From positions 1 to 24,666 of the forward strand of contig JBJKSB010000026.1 in NCBI GenBank assembly GCA_046704385.1: a stretch of 24,666 nt of DNA, given 5' to 3'. Within the stretch, counting starts at the first letter, position 1; each line of letters starts with the position of its first letter. The notes beneath the pieces are model-generated. The model worked only from the letters and a program-made list of their open reading frames with translations. It was not told the DNA's origin and did not search any database. A program made the position numbers and the translations under genes. Below are positions 1 through 8,281 of this stretch, piece after piece. This stretch comes from GH45 sp046704385 (GTDB lineage: Bacteria; Bacteroidota; Bacteroidia; Bacteroidales; SZUA-534).

Positions 1-74
1 TCTCGGTATTCTTTAAACTTAGCTCTACAGGAAGCTTCATCAGGAAACTCTTCCATGAATTTGATAAGATTCAT
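1..74 (-). CDS. IS1595-family transposase, N-terminal fragment cut by window edge
   Basis: Reading the minus strand from ATG at 74 to the window edge gives 24 open codons starting MNLIKFMEEFPDEASCRAKF. The pattern, a short helix then an acidic F-P-D/E-E-x-S-C-x-x-x-F-K stretch, is what I know from the extreme N-terminus of Bacteroidota IS1595-type (ISXO2-like, DDE) transposases, just before their zinc-ribbon. The rest of the gene lies outside the window, so intactness cannot be judged. If this is an IS, its left end should lie between 75 and about 260. A minus-strand GGG at 143 (reading GGGCTAATAAAAA) is one possible terminal-repeat start, but the other end is not visible. A 14-bp AT-only palindrome at 124-137 lies in this leader. 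The recognition rests on a short peptide and is moderately sure. Confidence 0.6.
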   Translation of the reverse strand, partial: MNLIKFMEEFPDEASCRAKFKEYR

Positions 75-195
75 ATCAATTTTTTTCCTATAATATAATA
101 AATATTATTCATTCCCGATAGACATAAAAATTTTTATTAGCCCAATTTCAGAAAACGGTACTGATTTAAACGGATAAATAACATTATTGCTAACC

Positions 196-226
196 ATTAG
201 GCAAGCCCTATCGGACTATGCCTGAT
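196..226. repeat. intergenic hairpin between the IS-like end and the amidohydrolase
   Basis: ATTAGGCA (196-203) pairs with TGCCTGAT (219-226), giving an 8-bp stem with one G-T pair and a 15-nt loop. There is no T-run on either side, so it does not look like an intrinsic terminator for the minus-strand amidohydrolase that ends at 286. The loop and 3' arm (206-223) resemble 23104-23120 on the opposite strand, so it may be a degenerate copy of a dispersed repeat. The rest of 75-285 shows no gene. Confidence 0.35.
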
Positions 227-285
227 AACACCCCGTTGGGACTCAGAATCTTAAGAAAATTCAAATTTATAAGCCATTTTAGTTT

Positions 286-1428
286 CTAGATAACAAGGAA
301 ATGTTTGTATATGGCAAACATCATATTAACCCCATAGGGTATAATTTCATCCGGAAAATTATAATCGGGATTATGAAGTTTTGGTTTATCTACACCTGCA
401 CCCAATCCAAAAAACACGCTTTTGTATTTATGGCTGAATTGTGCAAAATCTTCAGCCCAGGGGAATGGGGTTTCAAGCGGTATTACTTCAAAATCTAATT
501 CAATGGCAAGTTCGTTCAGCAGCTTTGTGAGCGCAGCATTATTTTGTGTGCTTGGATAAATATCGGTGGCAGTGATTTCAACTTCAAGATTTTCTTCGCG
601 GCTGATTTGGTGAACTACCTTTTTGGTTTCGGCGATTAGTATTTCCATATCGTCATCGTTATACGAACGGAGTGTGATAAGTATTTCAGCAAAACCGGGA
701 GTTATACCAAAGGATTTTTCTCCTAAACGGGCGTGTACAATGGTTGCTAATACATAATCTTCAAACAGATCGCTTTTACCGGGTAATTGTACTATTTGTT
801 CAATTATTTTAGCCATGGCCAGAGCCGGGCTAATCCCTTTTTCAGGTTCAGCCGCATGTGAGGTTTTTCCATTTAGTTTCACGGTCAAACCTTGCGAAGC
901 CGCAGTGAATGTGCTGTTTTTCAGGATGATACTACCGGCGGGGTAGCCTGGAATATTGTGAAGCGAAAAGCAAAATTCGGGATCAAGGCGATAATAATTC
1001 GGATCATTCATCAGAGCCAGAGCACCTTCGCCGGTTTCTTCAGCCGGTTGAAACAACAAAATGACCTTGCCGCGTTTCGGCCGGTTTCTGCTGATTTTCT
1101 CGGCTAATCCGACCAAAATAGCCATGTGCCCGTCGTGACCACATTGATGACCCACACCATCCGAACGTGATGCATAATCAATATCATTAATCTCAAGTAT
1201 CGGCAGAGCATCCATGTCGGCCCTGAAAAGCACATTAGGACCTTCAGCTTTTCCTTTAAAAATAAAAGCGACACCATAACCTCCCATATTATCAATAATA
1301 TCATCGGGCTGAAAACGTATAATCGTTCGCTTAAGGGCCTCTGAAGTAAATTCTTCGCTGCCTGATAATTCCGGATTTTGATGTAAAGATTGTCTGATGC
1401 TAATAAGGTGTTTTATATCAGTATTCAT
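286..1428 (-). CDS. M20 family metallo-amidohydrolase (N-acyl-amino-acid / hippurate hydrolase type)
   Basis: A 380-residue cytoplasmic zinc hydrolase of the M20D group, the family that removes acyl groups from amino acids. The metal-site motifs are all present: the H-x-C-G-H-D-x-H block (HQCGHDGH), the catalytic and ligand glutamates in PAEETGEG, and the SLHN histidine. The central lid/dimerisation domain carries TSHAAEPEKG. There is no signal peptide. The open frame extends upstream to 1494, but I chose ATG 1428 (MNTDIKHL). It fits the family N-terminus, and a TATTTTTG element at 1484-1491 would put the transcription start inside the extension. The gene diverges from the EamA transporter. 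The substrate cannot be told from sequence: acyl-amino acids, amino-acid conjugates or indole-3-acetyl conjugates are all possible. A role paired with the neighbouring exporter is only a guess. Confidence 0.88.
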   Translation of the reverse strand: MNTDIKHLISIRQSLHQNPELSGSEEFTSEALKRTIIRFQPDDIIDNMGGYGVAFIFKGKAEGPNVLFRADMDALPILEINDIDYASRSDGVGHQCGHDGHMAILVGLAEKISRNRPKRGKVILLFQPAEETGEGALALMNDPNYYRLDPEFCFSLHNIPGYPAGSIILKNSTFTAASQGLTVKLNGKTSHAAEPEKGISPALAMAKIIEQIVQLPGKSDLFEDYVLATIVHARLGEKSFGITPGFAEILITLRSYNDDDMEILIAETKKVVHQISREENLEVEITATDIYPSTQNNAALTKLLNELAIELDFEVIPLETPFPWAEDFAQFSHKYKSVFFGLGAGVDKPKLHNPDYNFPDEIIPYGVNMMFAIYKHFLVI

Positions 1429-1483
1429 TATTTGCTTTGCTTTAGTGCTATTATAAAATTTAGTGCATCTTTGTGATAAACGG

Positions 1484-1491
1484 CAAAAATA
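1484..1491 (-). promoter_or_regulatory. candidate Bacteroidota -7 element for the amidohydrolase
   Basis: TATTTTTG on the minus strand matches the TAnnTTTG consensus exactly and lies 56 nt upstream of ATG 1428. I see no convincing -33 TTTG; that region overlaps the first codons of the divergent transporter. It supports the shorter start. Such octamers also occur by chance in AT-rich DNA. Confidence 0.35.
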
Positions 1492-1506
1492 CATTAGAAA
1501 TAATAA

Positions 1507-2415
1507 ATGACAGCTAAAAAATTGATGGTTTACGGCATAGTTCTGCTATCCATGTTTTTTTGGAGCCTTACCTATATTTGGTATAAAATTGTTTTTACCG
1601 AGTTAACCCCAATTACCGTAATGACATTCAGGCTAGGCATTTCAAGCATTTTCCTTCTGTTGTTTTCCAAATTAACCGGCAGGCTTCAAATACCTGAAAA
1701 ATCCGATTTTTTATGGTTTTTTGCTTTAAGTGTATTTCAGCCCTTACTTTATTTTTTGGGCGAAAGTTATGGGGTAAGGCTGGTTTCACCAACCATTGCA
1801 GCTGTAATTATTTCTACTATACCTGTTTTTACCCCGGTTGTTGCTTATATTTTTTATCGTGATAAAATATCAGCACTTAATATTTTTGGAATTATTATTT
1901 CGTTTTTCGGTGTGCTCTTGGTGATATTGGGGAGAAACCTAAAATTTGAAGGCTCCATAATGGGTATCATGTATTTATCGGGCGCGTTGATTTCAGCATT
2001 GGGATATTCGGTAATAATTGTAAAACTTACCCGGAAATACAACACTTTAAGTATTATAAGCTGGCAAAATTTATTAGGTTGGTTATTATTTCTTCCGTTG
2101 TTTTTTATTTTTGACTTTGAAAACTTCAAAACAGCTGAATTCACACAACCGGTAATATTAAACCTTTTATACCTGGCCTTATTGGGTTCAACCGTGGCGT
2201 ATATTTTTTTCACTTATGGAATTAAAAATCTGGGTATAACCAGGGCGAGTTTGTTTACTAATTTAATACCAATTTTTACGGCAATTTTTGCTTACACCAT
2301 TCTCAATGAAGAACTTGGAATGATGAAATTTATCGGTGTTTGTGTTGTTATTACCGGATTATTTTTGGGTCAAACAGGAATAAAGTCATTATATAAATCA
2401 TTTTTCAATAAATAA
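1507..2415 (+). CDS. EamA/DMT-superfamily transporter
   Basis: A 302-residue inner-membrane protein with about ten hydrophobic segments, arranged as two EamA repeats of roughly 140 residues (about 8-140 and 152-292). Visible hallmarks are the first-helix region with FFWSLTYIWYK, PITVMTFRLG at the start of helix 2, and the repeat-2 ending IPIFTAIFAYTILNEE. The length is normal for the family, whose members export or take up amino acids, nucleosides and other small metabolites. Substrate cannot be inferred. The start codon is 78 nt from the divergent amidohydrolase start, so the two genes share a short regulatory region. A near-match -7 element (CATCTTTG, 1466-1473) precedes it. It ends 155 nt before the histidine kinase with no obvious terminator. 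Confidence 0.9.
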   Translation: MTAKKLMVYGIVLLSMFFWSLTYIWYKIVFTELTPITVMTFRLGISSIFLLLFSKLTGRLQIPEKSDFLWFFALSVFQPLLYFLGESYGVRLVSPTIAAVIISTIPVFTPVVAYIFYRDKISALNIFGIIISFFGVLLVILGRNLKFEGSIMGIMYLSGALISALGYSVIIVKLTRKYNTLSIISWQNLLGWLLFLPLFFIFDFENFKTAEFTQPVILNLLYLALLGSTVAYIFFTYGIKNLGITRASLFTNLIPIFTAIFAYTILNEELGMMKFIGVCVVITGLFLGQTGIKSLYKSFFNK

Positions 2416-2479
2416 AATATCGTAACTTAGACCATAGTACTGAAAATTATTATCAGGCTGATATTTTAATTTGTAAGGT

Positions 2480-2498
2480 TCCATAAACTATTTATGGA
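2480..2498. promoter_or_regulatory. 8-bp inverted repeat upstream of the histidine kinase (possible operator)
   Basis: TCCATAAA (2480-2487) and TTTATGGA (2491-2498) form a perfect inverted repeat around a 3-nt centre (CTA), 72 nt before the kinase start. The spacing fits a dimeric regulator half-site pair better than a terminator, since no T-run follows. A near-match -7 octamer (TTAATTTG, 2466-2473) lies just upstream, so a bound protein would sit close to the transcription start. Confidence 0.35.
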
Positions 2499-2570
2499 CA
2501 TTTATGTTTTATGATAGAAACAGCAAGAGGTGTGTGGGAAAAAATATCAATACTATTCTAAGGCTTTTCT

Positions 2571-5500
2571 ATGGACAACAATGATATAAAAACCGAGCTT
2601 GAAAAAGAATTGTCGGAGGCCAGAAAAAAAATTGAGTCATTGACAAAAATTAAAGATCAATTTGATTTACTGGTTAGCAATATGGACGATTTTGTCTGGT
2701 TAATGAACCATCGATTCGAATTTACCTACGTGAGTCCGTCAATCAAAAAAGTATTGGGTTATACAGAAAAAGAATTCTTAAAAATGTCGATTTTGGAAAT
2801 CGGCACAACAGAAACCCGGGAGGTATTAAAAAAAGCTTACGATGACCGGATAAAAGGTGTTTCTGATAACAGTCAAAAACATTGGGTGACAAAACATGAA
2901 CATAAAAATGGTAATCATGTATGGATAGAGACATTTACCACTCCCGTTTTTAATAATGGAGAATTTGATGGATTTATTGGTGTTACGCGGGATATAACTC
3001 AACAAAAAATTTCAGAGCAAAAAATAATTGAGAGTCGTGCAAACCTGGAATCACTAATAGAATATACGGATGCCCGAATATGGTCAATAGATATGAATTA
3101 TAACATTATATCTATCAATAGTAATTTCAGGAATGATTTTAAATCGGCTTTCGGAGTTAAACTTGATAAAGGAGCCTATTCCCTTGAAAATCTTCCTGAT
3201 CACATTTTTGAAAGGTGGACTGGTCTATATGACAGGGTTTTAGGTGGCGAACAGTTTTCTGTAATTGATGAATTTGAGATTGAAAATATTCCCCGGTATG
3301 TTGAAATTAATTTTAATCCGATAAAAGTTCAGGATAATATTATTGGTGCCACATGCTACTCCCGCGATATCACAAAACAGAAAATATCTGAACAGGCATT
3401 ATTGCAAAGTGAACAACGGTATAAATCATTGGTGTCAAATATTCCCACAGTTACCTATAAATGTCTTTTCGATAAGGACTGGACCATGAAATTTATAAGT
3501 GCTGAAATTCAAAACTTAACAGGGTATCCTCCGGATGATTTTATCGATAATAAAGTCCGGACTTTTACCAGCATTATTCATCCTGACGACAGGGAATATG
3601 TGAGCCTTTTTGAAAATGAAAAGCTGGATAAAAAAGAAAGTTTCCAACTTGAATACAGGATTGTTCATAAAAATGGTCAAATTGTTTGGGTGCATGAACG
3701 GGGCAGAGGTAAATTCGGAGACGACGGTAAGATTGATTCTATTGACGGTGTAATTTCAGATATAAGTACCCGCAAAAAAAACGAGCAGGATCTTCAAAAC
3801 AGTGAACTTCGTTTCCGTATATTAAGTGATGCCTCTATGGATATGATGAAACTCAATACAACCGAAGAAATTCTGGTTTATGTTTCAGATATTCTGCACA
3901 AAAGATTGCGCCATACTATTATTTTGGCCAATAGTATTGATGAAAGTAAGATGGAGGCTGAGCTTGTTCATATCAGCGGACTTTCCGGACAGGTTTTTAA
4001 GAAAGCGCTCGACATAATTGGTTACAGCCCTGTTGGCCACAAATTTAAAATTGACAAGAATTTTACTGAGATATTTCACCGAAATAAACTAACCCGCTTT
4101 GAAAAAGGACTTGCTGATTTTTCAACCCAACAAATTCCTAAAGGAATTGCCAATGCTATACAAAAGCTTTTAAATATTAATGAAATTTACACGATTGGTG
4201 TTAAGCATCAAAACCAACTTTTTGGAGCCTTTCATTTATTTACGATGTATGGCGAAAAGTTGGAGGAACTAAGTTTTATTGAATCATTTATTAACCTTGC
4301 CGGGATTGTATTACAACGACAGCAACTTGTTGAAGCCTTACATCTAAGTGAGGAAAAGTTCCGGTCTATTTTTGAACTTACTACATCGTCCATTTCAATT
4401 CAAACAGCCGATAGGGTTCTTTTGGCCAATAAGGCCTTTCAAAACATCACCGGATATAAAGCGAATGAAATTAAAAATCTTGATCCTTCGACTCTTATAC
4501 ATCCTTCCGACCGGGACAGGGTAATGGAACGAACAAGAAAAATGCTTGATGGAGAAGATGTAGAATCAAATTTTGTGCTTCATTTACTCAATAAAAAATC
4601 ACAGGAAAAATGGGTCGATATATCAGCTTCTGTAATTAATTACGAGGGACACAAGGCGACTTTATTAATTGCCAACGATATCACTGAACGGAAAAAGGCA
4701 GAGTTACAATTAAATAAGTTTTCGACAGGTATCATGAACAGTCCGTCGAGTATAGTTATTACGGATATTAAAGGAACAATTGAGTATGTGAATCCATTTT
4801 TTTGCGATTTTACCGGTTATTCCTTTGAAGAAGCCGTGGGTGAGAACCCGCGAATACTTAATTCAGGCAAAAATTCCAAAGAATTATATAAAGATATGTG
4901 GGGTACCATTCTTAAAGGGGAAGTTTGGAATGGAGAGATTCAAAACAGGAAGAAAAACGGGGACCTTTACTGGGAAGTAGCACGAATTGCACCCATTTTT
5001 GATGAGAAAGGCAAGCTTACCAATTTTATTGCTATTAAAGAGGATATTACCGAAAGAAAAAGAACGCTGGAAAAATTGGAACAATCTGAAAAAGACCTGA
5101 GGGAAATTAATGCGAAAAAAGACAAGTTCTTTTCAATTATTGCTCACGATTTACGAAGTCCTTTTTCGGGTTTGGCAGGCCTTACGGATTTATTAAGGTC
5201 AACCATCCGTGAATTAAGCAACGAGCAGGTTGATCGTTATTTAGAACTTATAAGTCAATCAACACAGAACATTTCAAAATTGCTTGAAAATTTGTTGTCG
5301 TGGGCGAAAACACAAACCGGTAAAATGGAATATAAACCTGATTTTCTGCAAATATCAAAAATTGTTAAGGAAGCGGTTGATGTTGCTACAATTACGGCCA
5401 AAAACAAGGATATTAAAATAGAAAGTAATGCCAGTGAAATTAATTGGGTTTTTGCCGATGAAAATATGCTGAAAACGGTTTTGCGAAACCTGATTTCCAA

Positions 5501-5816
5501 TGCTATAAAATATACCCATAAGGGAGGAAAAATATCCGTTATTGGCCAAAAACAGGAAATTGATGGAGTGTTATATAATGTAATTGGAGTTAAAGATAAT
5601 GGCGTGGGAATACCCAAAGACAAGCTGGACAGAATTTTCAGTATTGAAGATAGTTTTTCAACTTATGGTACTGAAAAGGAAAAAGGTACCGGATTAGGAT
5701 TAATTCTTTGCAAGGAATTTGTAGAAAAACATAAGGGTAAGATTTGGTGCGAAAGTGAAGAAAATAAGGGCAGTACCTTCAGTTTTTCTTTGCCTGTGGT
5801 TGACAAAGCCAACTAA
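2571..5816 (+). CDS. soluble multi-PAS sensor histidine kinase
   Basis: A 1081-residue hybrid of sensory domains and a histidine kinase core. The order by approximate residue is: short coiled coil (1-35), PAS (36-150), a more divergent PAS (160-275), PAS (285-408), a GAF-like region (415-600), PAS (605-720), PAS (725-845), HisKA dimerisation domain, then HATPase_c. Several PAS units end in the typical D-I-T-x-x-K exit motif. The phospho-acceptor is His859 in AHDLRSP. The ATP site shows the N-box (Asn977 in NLISNAIKY), DNGVGIP and GTGLGL. No transmembrane segment or signal peptide is seen, so it should sense a cytoplasmic cue or a diffusible ligand. No receiver domain is fused and no response-regulator gene lies nearby, so it is an orphan kinase. 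The ligands of the PAS/GAF units cannot be read from sequence. Confidence 0.93.
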   Translation: MDNNDIKTELEKELSEARKKIESLTKIKDQFDLLVSNMDDFVWLMNHRFEFTYVSPSIKKVLGYTEKEFLKMSILEIGTTETREVLKKAYDDRIKGVSDNSQKHWVTKHEHKNGNHVWIETFTTPVFNNGEFDGFIGVTRDITQQKISEQKIIESRANLESLIEYTDARIWSIDMNYNIISINSNFRNDFKSAFGVKLDKGAYSLENLPDHIFERWTGLYDRVLGGEQFSVIDEFEIENIPRYVEINFNPIKVQDNIIGATCYSRDITKQKISEQALLQSEQRYKSLVSNIPTVTYKCLFDKDWTMKFISAEIQNLTGYPPDDFIDNKVRTFTSIIHPDDREYVSLFENEKLDKKESFQLEYRIVHKNGQIVWVHERGRGKFGDDGKIDSIDGVISDISTRKKNEQDLQNSELRFRILSDASMDMMKLNTTEEILVYVSDILHKRLRHTIILANSIDESKMEAELVHISGLSGQVFKKALDIIGYSPVGHKFKIDKNFTEIFHRNKLTRFEKGLADFSTQQIPKGIANAIQKLLNINEIYTIGVKHQNQLFGAFHLFTMYGEKLEELSFIESFINLAGIVLQRQQLVEALHLSEEKFRSIFELTTSSISIQTADRVLLANKAFQNITGYKANEIKNLDPSTLIHPSDRDRVMERTRKMLDGEDVESNFVLHLLNKKSQEKWVDISASVINYEGHKATLLIANDITERKKAELQLNKFSTGIMNSPSSIVITDIKGTIEYVNPFFCDFTGYSFEEAVGENPRILNSGKNSKELYKDMWGTILKGEVWNGEIQNRKKNGDLYWEVARIAPIFDEKGKLTNFIAIKEDITERKRTLEKLEQSEKDLREINAKKDKFFSIIAHDLRSPFSGLAGLTDLLRSTIRELSNEQVDRYLELISQSTQNISKLLENLLSWAKTQTGKMEYKPDFLQISKIVKEAVDVATITAKNKDIKIESNASEINWVFADENMLKTVLRNLISNAIKYTHKGGKISVIGQKQEIDGVLYNVIGVKDNGVGIPKDKLDRIFSIEDSFSTYGTEKEKGTGLGLILCKEFVEKHKGKIWCESEENKGSTFSFSLPVVDKAN

Positions 5817-5910
5817 ATATTAATTTGAGGTGCTGGCGATCAAGCAATATATGTACTAAGTAATATCAAGCTGAATTTTAACATTCCAATTTATTATTAT
5901 CTTTACCGGT

Positions 5911-5918
5911 TAAATTTG
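5911..5918 (+). promoter_or_regulatory. candidate -7 element in front of ricT
   Basis: TAAATTTG matches TAnnTTTG exactly. The gap to ATG 5932 is only 13 nt, so a transcript from here would have a leader of about 8 nt. No clear -33 element is visible; TTTA at 5890-5893 is the closest. It could start the ricT-gldH-trmB-ATL-rdgB block. Confidence 0.3.
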
Positions 5919-5931
5919 CTATATTGTAATT

Positions 5932-7101
5932 ATGGCGAAATACACTTTTGGTAGCATGAAATATGAATTTTCAAGGGGATGCCCCATATATAATATTGAT
6001 CCGGAACAAACATCAAATTTAAAAATTGATTATTCGGGCAAGCTCAATATTTACGACTGGTTAAACCAGATTCCCAAAGGGATAAAAAAAGAAGAGATTT
6101 ACGAAATCAGGTTTAAAAATACCCGTAAGGGATATTTTTACAATTCCAACGGTCTTCGTTTGGACACCGGAGATATTGTTGCTGTTGAGGCCTCTCCCGG
6201 ACATGACATCGGTATAATTTCCTTAAAGGGGCCGTTGGTTTTGCATCAGCTTAAAAAGCTTAAGTTGTCGCCCGACGACGAGTTTAAAACAATTTATCGG
6301 AAGGCTAAACCTAACGATATTGAAAAATGGAAGGAAGCCATTGATATGGAAATTCCAACCATGATTGAATCACGAAAAATAAGTGCCGATTTAAATCTGG
6401 AAATGAAAATTGGCGATGTTGAATATCAGGGTGATAAAACCAAGGCTATTTTTTATTACATAGCTGATGAACGGGTCGATTTCAGGCAATTAATAAAGGT
6501 ACTTGCCGACCGTTTTCACATCAGGGTTGAAATGCGGCAGATTGGTGCCCGTCAGGAAGCGGGGCGAATCGGGGGTATTGGATCGTGTGGACGGGAATTG
6601 TGTTGTTCAACCTGGATTAATAACTTTGTATCAGTAACTACCAACGCGGCGCGTTACCAGGAGCTTTCACTCAACCCGCAAAAACTGGCCGGTCAGTGCA
6701 GTAAGCTTAAATGTTGCCTAAACTACGAAATTGATAGTTACATGGATGCGCGAAAAAATTTCCCTGATCCGGAAATTCACCTTAATACACAAATGGGTAA
6801 AGCCATGCATTTAAAAACCGATGTTTACAGGCAAATTATGTGGTACATCGTTGATGGTTCAACCGGAACAACCATTGTTCCCCTGGCTGTTGAAAAAGTT
6901 CAGGATATAATCCACAGAAATAAGAAAGGTGAAGTAGCCGAAATAACACCACTTAAAACAACGAGTTCCGTAGTAACCGAAACTCTCGATTTTAGCAATT
7001 CTGTTGGCCAGGAGAGTCTTACCCGATTTGACGAACAAAGGGAAAAAAGGAAAAAGAAAAAGAAAAAAAGAAAACCCGCCCGTAGAAATGAAACTGCATA
7101 A
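5932..7101 (+). CDS. ricT: RicT/YaaT-like PSP1 C-terminal domain protein
   Basis: A 389-residue cytoplasmic protein of the PSP1 family. In Bacillus, RicT (YaaT) joins RicA and RicF in an Fe-S complex affecting mRNA processing and phosphorelay. The cluster-type cysteines are present: C-x4-C-C at 219/224/225 (GSCGRELCCSTW) and again at 256/261/262 (QCSKLKCCLNYE). The PSP1 domain spans about residues 70-270, preceded by a Bacteroidota-type N-terminal segment. The C-terminus ends in a very basic tail (about 367-386) with a run of lysines, which suggests nucleic-acid or ribosome contact; this is inference. Its last 14 nt overlap the gldH start, so the two are translationally linked. The Ric partners YlbF/YmcA are not in the window, and the role in Bacteroidota is not established from what I can see. 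Confidence 0.9.
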   Translation: MAKYTFGSMKYEFSRGCPIYNIDPEQTSNLKIDYSGKLNIYDWLNQIPKGIKKEEIYEIRFKNTRKGYFYNSNGLRLDTGDIVAVEASPGHDIGIISLKGPLVLHQLKKLKLSPDDEFKTIYRKAKPNDIEKWKEAIDMEIPTMIESRKISADLNLEMKIGDVEYQGDKTKAIFYYIADERVDFRQLIKVLADRFHIRVEMRQIGARQEAGRIGGIGSCGRELCCSTWINNFVSVTTNAARYQELSLNPQKLAGQCSKLKCCLNYEIDSYMDARKNFPDPEIHLNTQMGKAMHLKTDVYRQIMWYIVDGSTGTTIVPLAVEKVQDIIHRNKKGEVAEITPLKTTSSVVTETLDFSNSVGQESLTRFDEQREKRKKKKKKRKPARRNETA

Positions 7102-7558
7102 TTTAATATATGGTTTAATAGTCTTTTTGGCTTTAATGTCGTGCGATTCGAACCGCGTATTTGAAGAAAACCATAATTTTCCGGGTGAAACCTGGAATCG
7201 TGATAGTGTGTTGGTATTTAATGTTAATATTACTGATACGCTGGCCGTTTATAATATTTATATGAACAACCGTATTTCGGGCCAGTACGATTATAGTAAC
7301 TTATATCTATTTATTGATATTGAATTGCCGAATCACAAGGTTAAGCGCGATACTATTGAATGTTTATTGCGCGAACCTGGAGGAAAGCCACTTGGCAAAG
7401 GTTTTGGAAATATTTGGTCGAACCGTACCCCTTATCACGAAAACATAAGATTTCCATTTTCAGGAACATACAAATTTACAATCGAGCAGGCCATGCGTGT
7501 TGATGAATTGCACCACGTGGTTGATGCAGGCATGAGGGTGGAGAAGGCTAAAATTTAA
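7088..7558 (+). CDS. gldH: gliding motility lipoprotein GldH
   Basis: A 156-residue lipoprotein. ATG 7088 begins a classic lipoprotein signal: a short basic N-terminus, a hydrophobic core and the lipobox LMSC with acylated Cys19 followed by Asp. The open frame extends 28 codons upstream, but that part is just the lysine-rich tail of ricT in another frame, so it is rejected. The body matches the GldH pattern, with FEENHNFPGETWNRDSVLVF near the start and an Ig-like beta-rich fold. In Flavobacterium GldH is needed for gliding and supports the type IX secretion apparatus, and PorZ is encoded 2 kb downstream. Its 5' end overlaps ricT by 14 nt, and trmB starts 6 nt after its stop. Confidence 0.9.
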   Translation: MKLHNLIYGLIVFLALMSCDSNRVFEENHNFPGETWNRDSVLVFNVNITDTLAVYNIYMNNRISGQYDYSNLYLFIDIELPNHKVKRDTIECLLREPGGKPLGKGFGNIWSNRTPYHENIRFPFSGTYKFTIEQAMRVDELHHVVDAGMRVEKAKI

Positions 7559-7564
7559 ATTATT

Positions 7565-8281
7565 GTGGGAAAAGGAAAGCTGCACAAGTTTCAGGAAAAC
7601 GAAACTTTTCATCATGTAATTGAGCCCGAGGTAAAGGGTTATTTATCACACGATCATTCATTAAAAGGAAAATGGGGAAGTAATTTCTTTAAAAATCAAA
7701 ATCCCATTGTACTTGAGTTAGGATGTGGTAAAGGCGAATATTCGGTTGGAATGGCCCGATTGTTTCCCGAAAAAAACTTTATCGGGGTCGATATAAAAGG
7801 GGCAAGAATATGGCGCGGGGCTAAAACCAGTTTCGAAGAAAAAATTACAAATGTGGCATTTTTGCGTACCCGCATTGAACTTATCAATTCATTTTTTGCC
7901 AATGATGAAGTTGATGAAATCTGGATTACTTTTCCCGATCCGCAAATGAAGAAAAAACGGGCAAAAAAAAGGCTAACCTCATCAAGATTTTTATCACTTT
8001 ACCAACATTTGTTAAAAAACAAAGGAATAGTGAACCTTAAAACCGACAGTAAGTTTCTATATGAATATACCCTGGCTGTTATCAAGGAAAATAACCTTGA
8101 AACTCTTAACAGTACCCATAATTTATATAATGAAACATGGTTAAATCAAATATTATCGCTCCAAACCCATTATGAAAAACTTCATATTGATGACGGCGAA
8201 AACATAAACTTTGTATCTTTCAAATTAAGCAATGAAGTAAGATTATTGGAACCAGAATTTGATGGCGAAGATGGAGAATGA
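7565..8281 (+). CDS. trmB: tRNA (guanine-N7-)-methyltransferase TrmB
   Basis: A 238-residue SAM-dependent enzyme that methylates G46 in the variable loop of tRNAs. The SAM site is LELGCGKGEY (about residues 49-58) followed by IGVDIKGARIWRGAK. The signature WITFPDPQMKKKRAKKRL is present, with the catalytic Asp and the basic tRNA-contact run. The start is GTG at 7565, chosen because GKGKLHKF matches the usual Bacteroidota TrmB N-terminus and no in-frame ATG lies near it. It begins 6 nt after gldH and its end overlaps the next gene, so it is inside an operon. Length is normal for the family. Confidence 0.94.
   Translation: MGKGKLHKFQENETFHHVIEPEVKGYLSHDHSLKGKWGSNFFKNQNPIVLELGCGKGEYSVGMARLFPEKNFIGVDIKGARIWRGAKTSFEEKITNVAFLRTRIELINSFFANDEVDEIWITFPDPQMKKKRAKKRLTSSRFLSLYQHLLKNKGIVNLKTDSKFLYEYTLAVIKENNLETLNSTHNLYNETWLNQILSLQTHYEKLHIDDGENINFVSFKLSNEVRLLEPEFDGEDGE

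Noticed and set aside
196..226. Terminator for the amidohydrolase
   Set aside because: The hairpin has no T-run on the minus-strand side and lies 60 nt past the stop.
1429..1494. N-terminal extension of the amidohydrolase open frame
   Set aside because: The extra 22 residues do not fit M20 proteins, and a good -7 element at 1484-1491 lies inside them.
5255..5623. 122-codon minus-strand open frame within the kinase
   Set aside because: It is antisense to the HisKA/HATPase coding region, has no family resemblance, and the plus frame carries all kinase motifs.
7004..7087. Upstream extension of the gldH frame
   Set aside because: It is the lysine-rich ricT tail read in another frame and would destroy the lipoprotein signal peptide.
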